NCBI RefSeq assembly: GCF_009498235.1
Contig: NZ_CP044205.1
Coordinates: 2,915,389-2,979,388 of the forward strand
Length of the DNA stretch: 64,000 nucleotides
Direction: 5' to 3'
DNA from: Candidatus Methylospira mobilis
GTDB lineage: Bacteria > Pseudomonadota > Gammaproteobacteria > Methylococcales > Methylococcaceae
In this document: in pieces, positions 19,480-27,489 of the stretch
How the letters are laid out: each line of letters begins with the position of its first letter
Numbering within the stretch: the first letter of the stretch is position 1
Made by a program: the position numbers and the translations under genes
The notes under the pieces: generated by a model
What the model saw: the letters and a program-made list of their open reading frames with translations, nothing else
What the model was told of the DNA's origin: nothing
The model's database searches: none

Positions 19480-19521
19480 TTCCGGCTACAACCTGTCAAT
19501 ATTGACAGGTTGTAGCCGGAA
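19480..19521. repeat. 42-bp perfect palindrome without spacer
   Basis: The left arm TTCCGGCTACAACCTGTCAA is followed by T, then by its exact complement (ATTGACAGG... to GGAA), so all 21 bases per arm pair. It lies between divergent ndh and the FixL-like kinase. It has no T-run, so it is not an ordinary terminator. The half-element GACAGGTT recurs at 19543. Confidence 0.8.
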
Positions 19522-19635
19522 CATTCACTCCTTAGACTATCGGACAGGTTCAAATTTGCGCATACTTCCAAAGTGCGTAGCTTGTGTCCTTGGCCGTTTC
19601 TATTTATAAGCAGCAGGAAGTTGTTTCTTAATGCT

Positions 19636-20841
19636 ATGTACAGAGCCAACGTCATCATTTTTTATATTACCGAAGCCCTGTTCCTCATCACATCATGGCA
19701 CTCTGACCGCATCCGTGCAAAAACCCGGCTACGCGCTAGTAAGGAATGGATAGATCTGGCCGAAAAAACAGCGGATTTAGGGATATGGTCATGGGATATC
19801 GCACGTGACCGCTTCCAGATCACGGAATTTGGCCGTAGCCTATACGGCTTTGCTTCCGCAACGCCGATAAATTATCAGGGTTTTCTCATGACCTTGCACC
19901 CGGATGACCGACAGCCTACTCAACTAGCCATACAGCAGGTGCTGACCGAAAAAAATGATTACCGGCATGAATACCGAGTAATCCGTCAGGACGGCTCGGT
20001 GCGTTGGATTGTAACCCTGTACCGTGGGAACTTTGATGATGCCGGAAAACCTTTGCAACTGTTGGCCGCATCAGTTGATGTCACAGCGCGCAAACAGATG
20101 GAACAGGAATTGAAGGTCCAACAACAGATGCTGATTCACATAACGCGGGTGACCACTATGGGAGAGCTCTCCGGCGCGCTTGCCCATGAGTTGAACCAAC
20201 CGTTGGCCGCCATCCTCTGCAACGCTCAGGCGGGCCAGCGGTTTCTTGCGAAAACACCGCCTGACTGGAAGGAACTGCGCGCCATCATGAACGACATTAC
20301 CGAAGCCGACCGTCGGGCAAGCCAAGTAGTCTCCCGCTTAAGAGTGTTGTTCAAGAAAGACGAGGTGGTACAACAGGGGCTGCATATCAATACGCTCACC
20401 GAAGAAGTCACCAAACTGTTGCATAGCGACCTGATCGCCAAGCAAGTGTCTCTAACCCTGCATCTGGCTGATAACTTGCAATGTACGATAGGCGATCCGG
20501 TACAACTGACGCAAGTACTGATCAATCTGGTGATGAACGCGACTGAAGCGATGACCTCGTCGGCGAGTGGACTGCGCCAGTTGCGAATCTGCACCAGTCT
20601 CAGTGATACGGCCACCCTGGAGGTAGCTGTACATGACACAGGGTCTGGTATCGCTCCACAGGCGCTGGAACAGATTTTCGATCCCTTTATTACAAGCAAA
20701 CCTCACAGTCTGGGGATGGGACTGACTATCAGCCGAATTATCATCAACGCCCACGGCGGACGGTTATGGGCGATCAACAACCCCGATAGGGGAGCCACAC
20801 TCCGTTTCACCCTGCCCATCACCCAAGAAACAAGCTCATGA
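19636..20841 (+). CDS. PAS-domain sensor histidine kinase, FixL-like
   Basis: It autophosphorylates on His and passes phosphate to the response regulator encoded next. After a short hydrophobic N-terminus (VIIFYITEALFLITSW) come a linker helix, a PAS domain (LGIWSWDIARDRFQITEF through VDVTARKQMEQEL), HisKA with GALAHELNQPLAAILCNAQA (phospho-His) and HATPase (N-box VLINLVMNATEA, G1 VHDTGSGI, G2 LGMGLTISRIII). Relatives often carry several transmembrane spans before the PAS; here only the last one remains, so the sensor end appears shortened. The frame is open back to 19573 via a GTG. It overlaps the regulator by four bases. The PAS has no obvious haem-binding His. Confidence 0.85.
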   Translation: MYRANVIIFYITEALFLITSWHSDRIRAKTRLRASKEWIDLAEKTADLGIWSWDIARDRFQITEFGRSLYGFASATPINYQGFLMTLHPDDRQPTQLAIQQVLTEKNDYRHEYRVIRQDGSVRWIVTLYRGNFDDAGKPLQLLAASVDVTARKQMEQELKVQQQMLIHITRVTTMGELSGALAHELNQPLAAILCNAQAGQRFLAKTPPDWKELRAIMNDITEADRRASQVVSRLRVLFKKDEVVQQGLHINTLTEEVTKLLHSDLIAKQVSLTLHLADNLQCTIGDPVQLTQVLINLVMNATEAMTSSASGLRQLRICTSLSDTATLEVAVHDTGSGIAPQALEQIFDPFITSKPHSLGMGLTISRIIINAHGGRLWAINNPDRGATLRFTLPITQETSS

Positions 20842-21467
20842 CCGCTACCCCAACGGTATTTATCGTTGACGACGATCCGCTTGTATCGAGCAGTCTGGAC
20901 AGGCTGGTACGATCTGTCGGCTATCAGGCTGCGGTTTTCGGTTCATCCAGCGAATTTCTCTTTCATGACAAGAACGACTCTCCAGGCTGTCTGGTGCTTG
21001 ATGTGCAGTTACCTGACCTGTGCGGCCTCAGCCTGCAGCAGGCGCTGGCCGCTCGCGGGCCAGGTCTGCCGATCATCTTTCTCACCGGTCATGGCGATAT
21101 TCCAATGAGTGTACGGGCGATCAAAGCCGGCGCGGTGGATTTTCTGACCAAACCTTGCGAGGACCAGAACTTAATCGAGGCTATCGAGCAAGCTATCGTC
21201 TTAGATAAAGAGGCGCGGCAAGTACAAGCGGAAAGGACAAAGCTTTTACATTGTCTGGCAACGCTGACCAAGCGTGAACGTGAAGTATGCAGCCATGTCA
21301 TCGCCGGTCGACTCAACAAACAAATTGCCGCCGACCTCGGAACTTGCGAACAAACCATCAAAGTACACCGAATGCGAATCATGGAAAAACTTCGGGTACG
21401 GTCCCTTGCCCAATTAATAAAGTTGGCGGAAAGAGGCGGGATTTCACCCGCCATACCCCAAAAGTAA
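20838..21467 (+). CDS. FixJ-family response regulator
   Basis: The partner of the preceding kinase. The receiver has the acidic pair FIVDDDPL, the phospho-acceptor Asp in VLDVQLPDLCG, Thr in IIFLTGHGD and Lys in FLTKPCEDQ. The C-terminal LuxR-type helix-turn-helix is LTKREREVCSHVIAGRLNKQ followed by IAADLGTCEQTIKVHRMRIM. Length 209 is standard for FixJ/TodT/StyR. Start ATG overlaps the kinase stop (ATGA). Confidence 0.92.
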   Translation: MTATPTVFIVDDDPLVSSSLDRLVRSVGYQAAVFGSSSEFLFHDKNDSPGCLVLDVQLPDLCGLSLQQALAARGPGLPIIFLTGHGDIPMSVRAIKAGAVDFLTKPCEDQNLIEAIEQAIVLDKEARQVQAERTKLLHCLATLTKREREVCSHVIAGRLNKQIAADLGTCEQTIKVHRMRIMEKLRVRSLAQLIKLAERGGISPAIPQK

Positions 21468-21544
21468 ACTTAGGTTCAATCGTAAACCATCCAATCACTT
21501 GTTAAGGTTTGCCGGGTCTTTCATAGCAATGCCGGTTTTTCCTT

Positions 21545-21940
21545 ATATCTCACGAATCACCTCTTATAGCTGTCGTCGATGACGACGAAATTGTACTAAA
21601 TGCTATCAAGCGATTGCTGCGCGTTTGCGGTTTCCGTACCGAAACGTCCAGTTCCGGGCGCGCTTTTCTCGATGCGCTCGATAATCATATTCCCGATTGT
21701 GTACTGCTCGATCTGCTCATGCCCGGACTGAACGGTTGGGATGTACAGGCGGGGATAGCGGCTTCGGGTTTATCTATCCCCGTCGTGTTCATCACGGGTG
21801 ACGGCGATCCCGCCATTCGGGAAAGAATAGCGGCAGACGGCAGAGCGGCATTGCTACGCAAGCCGTTTACCGAGCGGGAGTTGCTGGAAACCATTAATGC
21901 GATAGGAATACAAAATCCAAAGCAGGACGGGAGGCTTTGA
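21545..21940 (+). CDS. Single-domain response-regulator receiver, start codon apparently ATA
   Basis: The frame from 21545 reads SHESPLIAVVDDDEIVLNAI and on through VLLDLLMPGLNGWDVQ, VVFITGDGD and LLRKPFTERELLE, a complete CheY-like receiver with acidic pair, Asp, Thr and Lys. No DNA-binding domain follows. The codon where Met is expected is ATA; the next legal start is TTG at 21614, which would remove the acidic pocket. There is no clear ribosome site. It is either an inactivated gene or one using a rare start. It probably once took phosphate from the neighbouring kinase. Confidence 0.6.
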   Translation: MSHESPLIAVVDDDEIVLNAIKRLLRVCGFRTETSSSGRAFLDALDNHIPDCVLLDLLMPGLNGWDVQAGIAASGLSIPVVFITGDGDPAIRERIAADGRAALLRKPFTERELLETINAIGIQNPKQDGRL

Positions 21941-22031
21941 CTATCCTTTTCAGGTTAAAGAATTGAATGCGCAGAAAGCTAGCGAGTCAAACAGTTGTCA
22001 TGGTCAATAGCTACCTCCGGATAAGGCTGCC

Positions 22032-22841
22032 TCACTGGGTCATTGTAGAATCGTAAGCAAACGCATTGATATCAAGCTCGAAATGGATGGCGATTTGAGA
22101 AGGTACGCTCAAATCTACGGGCAAATAACGACTTATTTGTAGCATAGTGGTTTGTGCCGCCGCCGAAGTACTTGCGTTATTCGATGTCGCTGACGTCGAG
22201 TCCGATACTGGTTTCATGATATTGACCGGCAGCACGCTGCCAACGGCAATATTACTGGCGACGAATACCCAAACGGTAGAGCCGGACATCGGAATCGACA
22301 AGGTCTCGAACCGGTTCAGCGTATGATAATTTATCGGCGCCAGCTTATTGGGTTGCTGCGACGTATCGTATATGTACTGGGCCAGCCCTGCCGTGACCGG
22401 CTGGGATTCTGGAGGCGCATTGTAATAGAGGGTTATATACCCATACACCCCCGTGCCGTCGCTGATAATCGTTTTTCCATCAAAGCGGTATGCCCGCTGG
22501 GAGCCTACGTTGGTCTGGGTAACGGCCATATTGATAACGTCGAATACGGCTACGGGGTAGTCAAGTGAGGTATAAAGCGCCCAGCCGTAATCGAAAGCGA
22601 TGTTTGTCGAATCGTTTATTGGGGCGAAGACCAGAGAAACAACGACGGTATTTCCTTCGGACAAGGGACTGGCATAGGCAATGGCGACACACTGTTGATT
22701 GCTGTTCAGAAAATCCCGGCTGGCAGCATCTACGCCGATATTCAGCGAATACTGAACATCGGCATAGATAAAGCTACACCAGCCGAGGCTAATGATTCCA
22801 AGCAATACCCATATCTTAACGATGGATACAAGACAATTCAT
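22032..22841 (-). CDS. Unknown exported protein, beta-rich
   Basis: A 269-residue protein with an N-terminal signal sequence (IVKIWVLLGIISLGWCSFIYA), cleaved probably after YADV. The mature part is rich in Val, Thr, Ser, Asn and Tyr with many alternating hydrophobic segments (GNTVVVSLVFAPIN, GVYGYITLYYNAPP), suggesting an all-beta fold, and a Ser/Ala/Thr linker SATSNNASTSAAAQTT near residue 225. No known family is recognised. It is the last of three co-directional genes (22032-23917) without known relatives, and is separated from the middle gene by 35 bases. Possibly a surface or matrix protein; that is inference. Confidence 0.6.
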   Translation of the reverse strand: MNCLVSIVKIWVLLGIISLGWCSFIYADVQYSLNIGVDAASRDFLNSNQQCVAIAYASPLSEGNTVVVSLVFAPINDSTNIAFDYGWALYTSLDYPVAVFDVINMAVTQTNVGSQRAYRFDGKTIISDGTGVYGYITLYYNAPPESQPVTAGLAQYIYDTSQQPNKLAPINYHTLNRFETLSIPMSGSTVWVFVASNIAVGSVLPVNIMKPVSDSTSATSNNASTSAAAQTTMLQISRYLPVDLSVPSQIAIHFELDINAFAYDSTMTQ

Positions 22842-22876
22842 GAAAAGTCATCATGATGAGTTCAGATTATGCGTGA

Positions 22877-23140
22877 TTATGCTGTTTGCACATCGATAGT
22901 TCCGAGATTAACCGTAATATTTAACGTTGTATCATAACCACGCGCTTGCACTGTGATACTGATTTGAGTGGGTACGGTCGTCTTGTAAACCGTCAATGTT
23001 TGAAACCCATCAGGTACCGCCTGCGCTGCGCCAAAAGGAGCTGTGCCATTCAATCCCCACCTTACATTGCCGATGGTTACTGCCGTGGTATTTTGCGCCT
23101 CCGCTCCGCCCACTATATTTACTACTATGTTAGTTGCCAT
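22877..23140 (-). CDS. Unknown small beta-rich protein (87 aa)
   Basis: Starts at ATG 23140 after a GGGGAGAAAATA ribosome region. It has no signal peptide, no Cys and no His. Repeating Val/Thr/Ile strands (NIVVNIVGG, QTLTVYKTTVPTQISITVQA, TLNITVNLGTIDV) suggest a small beta-sandwich. It lies between two other unknown genes in the same direction, so it is probably co-transcribed. No family recognised. Confidence 0.6.
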   Translation of the reverse strand: MATNIVVNIVGGAEAQNTTAVTIGNVRWGLNGTAPFGAAQAVPDGFQTLTVYKTTVPTQISITVQARGYDTTLNITVNLGTIDVQTA

Positions 23141-23293
23141 TATTTTCTCCCCATCAAATTTTCAAGGCGGCTATCCGATGTTCGATATAGCCTGATAACG
23201 TGGGCAGGCAGTTTCCCGCCTGCCCCGTAAATTTTTCAGTCCAGCGCGACATCAAAGCTTTTGTTTGCACTGCCTGACCAACTACGAAGCCGG

Positions 23294-23917
23294 TTAGGAA
23301 TACTTTTGATTGGTGATAGTAAACGTCGGTGTGTTGGTCGACTTGTTCATCGCTACGACAATATCGGCGCTGACCAGATTTGAAGCCAATGGAATTTGGC
23401 TCAGTGCCGTCCAGTTTTGAACAATAAAGGTCTGCGTTTTTGTTTGACTGCCGATAGTAAAGTAAACGCTTTGCGTCAACTCGAACGATGAGATTCCGGT
23501 ATTCATCATCGGGTTTGCAGGCTTACAGACGCTCGAATTATTCACGCACCAAACAACGTACATATCGGTTATCGAGGTTGTATTGGTAACGCCGCTCTGC
23601 TGTGCTGTCAGATCTGTTGCATCCAGCACTGGCTGGCCCAGTTGAACAACATTGCCCGACTGACTGATGGTAGACATGTATTGATTAGGTATGCTTACCA
23701 TGGCTGTTTTATTCATATTGTTACTCCAGGTCGCATAGGCTTCCACGTCGTTGGTTATTGCCGGCAATGTGCTTGATCCCCCGCCCGTTTGAGGACTGCA
23801 AGCGGCCCAGGCGGACGATAGCCAATCGGAATTCGATCCTTGCGGTTTGAGATAGGCCAAAACCTGTTGCGAAGCCAGGTTAACGTCGTTATTTACTACC
23901 GTCAGTACTATGTTCAT
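23294..23917 (-). CDS. Unknown protein, first of a three-gene orphan operon
   Basis: A 207-residue protein with a strong GAGGAAAAG ribosome site before ATG 23917. It has no signal peptide. The composition is Asn/Ser/Thr/Gln-rich with few charges. Notable parts are NDVNLASQQVLAYLKPQGSN, VVWCVNNSSVCKP (two Cys that could pair) and QTFIVQNWTALSQIP. The alternation of short polar loops and hydrophobic strands suggests a beta protein of the lectin or carbohydrate-binding kind, but no family can be named. It is separated from the middle gene by 153 bases. Confidence 0.6.
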   Translation of the reverse strand: MNIVLTVVNNDVNLASQQVLAYLKPQGSNSDWLSSAWAACSPQTGGGSSTLPAITNDVEAYATWSNNMNKTAMVSIPNQYMSTISQSGNVVQLGQPVLDATDLTAQQSGVTNTTSITDMYVVWCVNNSSVCKPANPMMNTGISSFELTQSVYFTIGSQTKTQTFIVQNWTALSQIPLASNLVSADIVVAMNKSTNTPTFTITNQKYS

Positions 23918-23929
23918 CTACTTTTCCTC

Positions 23930-24097
23930 TTAATTAAAAAGCTTGCGTTCGTAGAAACCGATTCCATCCGTGAGTTGCATCGCCCTTTGCTTCCACACGT
24001 TTAACCGGACATGATCCACAGACGGCGCTGCGTCTACCAGTTCACCGCCGCGGATTCCGCCGGTTCGGTTCAAACTATATTGTCGAACGGCTTTCAT
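23930..24097 (-). CDS. Possible 55-residue leader ORF of the orphan operon
   Basis: An ATG at 24097 opens a frame for MKAVRQYSLNRTGGIRGGEL, then VDHVRLNVWKQRAMQLTDGI, ending FYERKLFN and a TAA at 23930. The stop lies 12 bases before the ATG of the 207-residue gene, just ahead of that gene's ribosome site. The ribosome site for this frame is weak (AAGG at a distance). It could be real or chance; position argues mildly for real. Confidence 0.35.
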   Translation of the reverse strand: MKAVRQYSLNRTGGIRGGELVDAAPSVDHVRLNVWKQRAMQLTDGIGFYERKLFN

Positions 24098-24327
24098 CGA
24101 TATTGAACCTTGGTTTAATGAAGTGTCTTTAGCCCTCCTTAAAGCAAGCAGATAAATGGGCTATCCACTTTGTTTACACGGAGGGTATCCGCTGCTGGCG
24201 GTACGAGTGAGATTGGGGTTTGGGGTTTGAAATACCGTTAGCGCATCTGAAACATAATTAAATCAATCACATGAGTCCATACCCGCCTTACATTACCATG
24301 CAGAGCGCGTAGCGAATACCTAACTTC

Positions 24328-24344
24328 CTCTCCCTATGGGAGAG
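24328..24344. repeat. Short hairpin CTCTCCC-TAT-GGGAGAG
   Basis: A 7-bp perfect stem with a 3-base loop in the 500-base gap before relA, of the common intergenic CCTCTCCC...GGGAGAGG type. A second nested pairing (CCTGG...CCAGG) follows. The rest of 24098-24602 shows no gene. Confidence 0.5.
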
Positions 24345-24602
24345 CCTGGCGGAAGGAAACCAGGCCTGGAACAAGCGTTTGCATGATAGGAGGGACGCTT
24401 GCACCATGACCGGTTAGCGGGCGGAGGCATATCCAGTGGCTTAATTCATTGAGTTACAAAGGGTTTAAAGCGCCTGCGCCGCTAAGAACGCGCGACCAAG
24501 TATTGTTTGCTTTTCTTGATTTTCTCCGTGCGCGCAAAAGTTCTTTATACTATGGTGAGCACTACGCCACTCTTCCAAGGCCCACGCAGAGGTACCCCCG
24601 CA

Positions 24603-26777
24603 ATGAAGCACGCGTTTTATCAATCGGACGTGTCGAAACAACCTGTCGCCCAGCTACGGGACCGGTTCTGCGCGGACATTTCTGAGTCCGAAGCATTGCG
24701 GATAGAACAGGCGCTGGAACTGGCGGTACGGGCCCGCGACATAGATACTTTGGAGCGCCCGCGCGGTATAGACGCTGCAGACATATTGCTCGCGCTCAAA
24801 GTCGATGCGCAAACGCTGGAATCGGCACTGCTGAGCGACCCATGGCTTAGAGATAATCTGGGAACACATGAAATCCGTGACCGCTTCGGCGCTCAGGTTG
24901 CCGAGCTGGTAGAAAAAATCAACTGGCTTAATACCTTCAACGAATACCCTGAATCGGAAATTCAGGCGCCTGAACAGGCGGAATTGTTAAGACGCATGCT
25001 GCTCGCCGTGGTAAACGACGTGCGCGCGGTGCTGGTCAAACTGGCCTACCGCGTCCAGCGCCTGCGCATGCTTAAAAACCAGGAAGACATAATCCGTTAC
25101 CGCATAGCGCGCGAAACGCTGGATCTTTTCGCGCCCCTGGCCAACCGATTGGGTCTGGGACAACTAAAGTGGGAACTGGAAGACCTGTCGTTCCGCTACA
25201 TAGAACCGGAAGAATATCGCAGCCTGGCCAAATCGCTGGCGACCAACCGCGCCGAACGTGAAAGCTACGTATCGTCTTTTATTCTAACCTTATCGGACGC
25301 GCTGAAACAAAACGACATCGCCGCCACCGTATACGGCCGTCCCAAGCACATTTACAGTATCTGGCGCAAAATGCAGAACAAACAGGTGCCGGTGGACGAA
25401 CTGTACGACCTGCTGGCGGTCCGCGTTACCGTCGACAAGCCGGCAACCTGTTACGCGGTGCTGGGACTGGTGCACAGCCTGTGGCTGCATGTACCCAAAG
25501 AGTTCGACGATTACATAGCCAACCCCAAGGAAAACGGTTATCAGTCGCTGCATACTGTGGTGATCGGTCCCGAGGGGCGGCATGTCGAAATCCAGATACG
25601 GACCCAGGAAATGCACATGTTCGCCGAATACGGCGTCGCGGCGCACTGGCGTTACAAGGAAGGCAGCAAACAGGACGCGGCGCTGGATCGCAGCATCAAT
25701 TCATTGCGGCGTCTGCTGGAAAGCCGGAGCAATGATCAGGAGCTGCTGGACGATTTTCATACCGAACTGTTTGCCGACCAGATTTTCGTATTGACGCCAA
25801 AAGGCCAGGTCATCCGGCTCAGAAAAGGCGCGACCCCGGTGGACTTCGCCTATTCCATTCATTCCGAAGTCGGCCACCGCTGCCGCGGCGCAAAAGTCAA
25901 CGGACAAATCGTACCGCTGACCTATACCCTGAAATCCGGCGAAAAAGTGGAAATCATTACCGCCAAACACGGCGCGCCCAGCTTTGGCTGGCTGGATCCG
26001 CATTTGGGTTATATTGCGACGCCCAATGCGCGCAGCAAGATCCGGCAATGGTTCAAACAACAGGATCACGAGAAGTTTCTTCGTCTGGGAAAAGCCTTGC
26101 TGGACAGCGAACGGCATAAACTGCATCAGCCGGCGCTTAAGGAAGCGGAGCTGAACCGGCTTGCGCGGCATTTTCATTTGCCGCGCGCGGATGATTTGCT
26201 GCTTGCCATCGGACGAGCGGAAATTGGCGCCGAACAACTCGCCTCCGCGCTCGGAAAAGCGGAAGAAGCCCCGCCGGCAGTGAAGGCGGTTACCGCATCC
26301 GCGCGCAAGGTGCGCAACCACGACAAGCTTTCGGCGCGCATCAACGTAAGCGGCGTAGGCAACCTGCTCACCCATCTGGCGCAATGCTGCAACCCGGTTC
26401 CGGGAGCGCCGATCATCGGTTATGTGACCATAGGCCACAGCATTTCCGTACACCGCCAGGATTGCAGCAACATCGAGCAGTTGCCTCCGCATCGGCGCGA
26501 CCGTCTGGTGGAAGTCAGCTGGGGTAACGGCGAAACCCAATTCCAGGTTCAAATCGAAGTCAGCGCAATAGATCGCAAAGGCCTGCTCAAGGATGTTACG
26601 CATGTGCTGGCGCTGGAAAATGCCAATATACTGCAAATCCATACCAACACCAGTCCGCTGGATCAAAGCGTAACCATGTTGATTACGGTCGAACTGCAGC
26701 ACCAGCGCCAGCTTGACGACGCCATCGGAAAAATTTCCAACATCAGCAATGTCTTGTCGGTGCAGACGAGGAACTAA
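24603..26777 (+). CDS. relA: GTP pyrophosphokinase (ppGpp synthetase I)
   Basis: It makes (p)ppGpp on ribosomes stalled by uncharged tRNA. The start is ATG 24603 (MKHAFYQSDVSKQPVAQLRD), preceded by GAGGTA; the frame is open back to 24507. Length is about 724. The N-terminal hydrolase-like domain lacks the HD motif (ALLSDPWLRDN where bifunctional enzymes have HDxxEDT), so it is synthetase-only. The synthetase shows GRPKHIYSIWRKM and EFDDYIANPKENGYQSLHT (the EFDD form of RelA). TGS (LFADQIFVLTPKGQVIRLRK), a conserved Cys region (HLAQCCNPVPGAPIIGYVT) and a C-terminal ACT domain follow. It stands alone, convergent with nothing and upstream of mtnB. Confidence 0.93.
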   Translation: MKHAFYQSDVSKQPVAQLRDRFCADISESEALRIEQALELAVRARDIDTLERPRGIDAADILLALKVDAQTLESALLSDPWLRDNLGTHEIRDRFGAQVAELVEKINWLNTFNEYPESEIQAPEQAELLRRMLLAVVNDVRAVLVKLAYRVQRLRMLKNQEDIIRYRIARETLDLFAPLANRLGLGQLKWELEDLSFRYIEPEEYRSLAKSLATNRAERESYVSSFILTLSDALKQNDIAATVYGRPKHIYSIWRKMQNKQVPVDELYDLLAVRVTVDKPATCYAVLGLVHSLWLHVPKEFDDYIANPKENGYQSLHTVVIGPEGRHVEIQIRTQEMHMFAEYGVAAHWRYKEGSKQDAALDRSINSLRRLLESRSNDQELLDDFHTELFADQIFVLTPKGQVIRLRKGATPVDFAYSIHSEVGHRCRGAKVNGQIVPLTYTLKSGEKVEIITAKHGAPSFGWLDPHLGYIATPNARSKIRQWFKQQDHEKFLRLGKALLDSERHKLHQPALKEAELNRLARHFHLPRADDLLLAIGRAEIGAEQLASALGKAEEAPPAVKAVTASARKVRNHDKLSARINVSGVGNLLTHLAQCCNPVPGAPIIGYVTIGHSISVHRQDCSNIEQLPPHRRDRLVEVSWGNGETQFQVQIEVSAIDRKGLLKDVTHVLALENANILQIHTNTSPLDQSVTMLITVELQHQRQLDDAIGKISNISNVLSVQTRN

Positions 26778-26866
26778 GACAGGCTGCGGCATGCCCCGGA
26801 CTTCCCTTCCCGGAGCTTATTGCCTTTTTATCATATTGTTATGCACATACACCTTAAGGATAGAAC

Positions 26867-27487
26867 ATGAACTCAGGCTTAATAAATCAGGAGTTTATCC
26901 AGCATGCGAACGCGCTGATAGAGGCTGGCAAATTCTTTCATGATCGCGGTTGGGTGCCCGCCACCAGCGGCAATTTATCCGCTGCCCTCCACGATGGTTT
27001 AGCGATTACGGTTTCCGGCCGGCACAAGGGACGATTAACCCGCGAAGACATCATGCTGACAGATGTCACTGGACGCTCCATGGACGGAAAAAAATGCTCT
27101 GCCGAAACGCTGCTGCATGTCTATATCTATAAAAATTATCGGGAAAACCGCTCCGTGCTGCATACTCACTCACCCAGCGCGACCGCCATTTCACTACTGA
27201 GCGGCACGGAAGTGGCGCTGGAAGGCTACGAACTGCTCAAGGCCTTGAGCGGCATCGATACCCACGCAACGCGCGTGGTGATACCGGTGATCGCAAACGA
27301 TCAGGACATCGTTCGTCTGGCGCAGAGCGTCGACGCCAGATTGGATAAGGACAGCCGCGGCTTTTTAATCAAGGGACACGGCCTGTACACCTGGGGAAAA
27401 ACGGTAGAGGACGCCGTCCGGCATGTCGAAGCGCTGGAAGCGATGTTTGAAATACAGCTGCGCCTGATGGCACTCAAGCGGCCGTAA
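26867..27487 (+). CDS. mtnB: Methylthioribulose-1-phosphate dehydratase
   Basis: A zinc-dependent aldolase-class II family enzyme of the methionine salvage pathway, converting 5-methylthioribulose 1-phosphate to the diketo form. ATSGNLSA (residues 32-39) is the substrate loop, VLHTHSPSAT carries the zinc His pair and IKGHGLYTWG the third His. Length 206 is standard. The usual partners mtnC/mtnD/mtnA are not here; the next gene starts 2 bases after its stop, so the two are likely co-transcribed even though functionally unlike. Confidence 0.9.
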   Translation: MNSGLINQEFIQHANALIEAGKFFHDRGWVPATSGNLSAALHDGLAITVSGRHKGRLTREDIMLTDVTGRSMDGKKCSAETLLHVYIYKNYRENRSVLHTHSPSATAISLLSGTEVALEGYELLKALSGIDTHATRVVIPVIANDQDIVRLAQSVDARLDKDSRGFLIKGHGLYTWGKTVEDAVRHVEALEAMFEIQLRLMALKRP

Positions 27488-27489
27488 GC

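Noticed and set aside
24231..24256. TACCGTTAGCGCATCTGA considered as another stress-motif copy
   Set aside because: Too many mismatches in both half-sites and no fitting gene.
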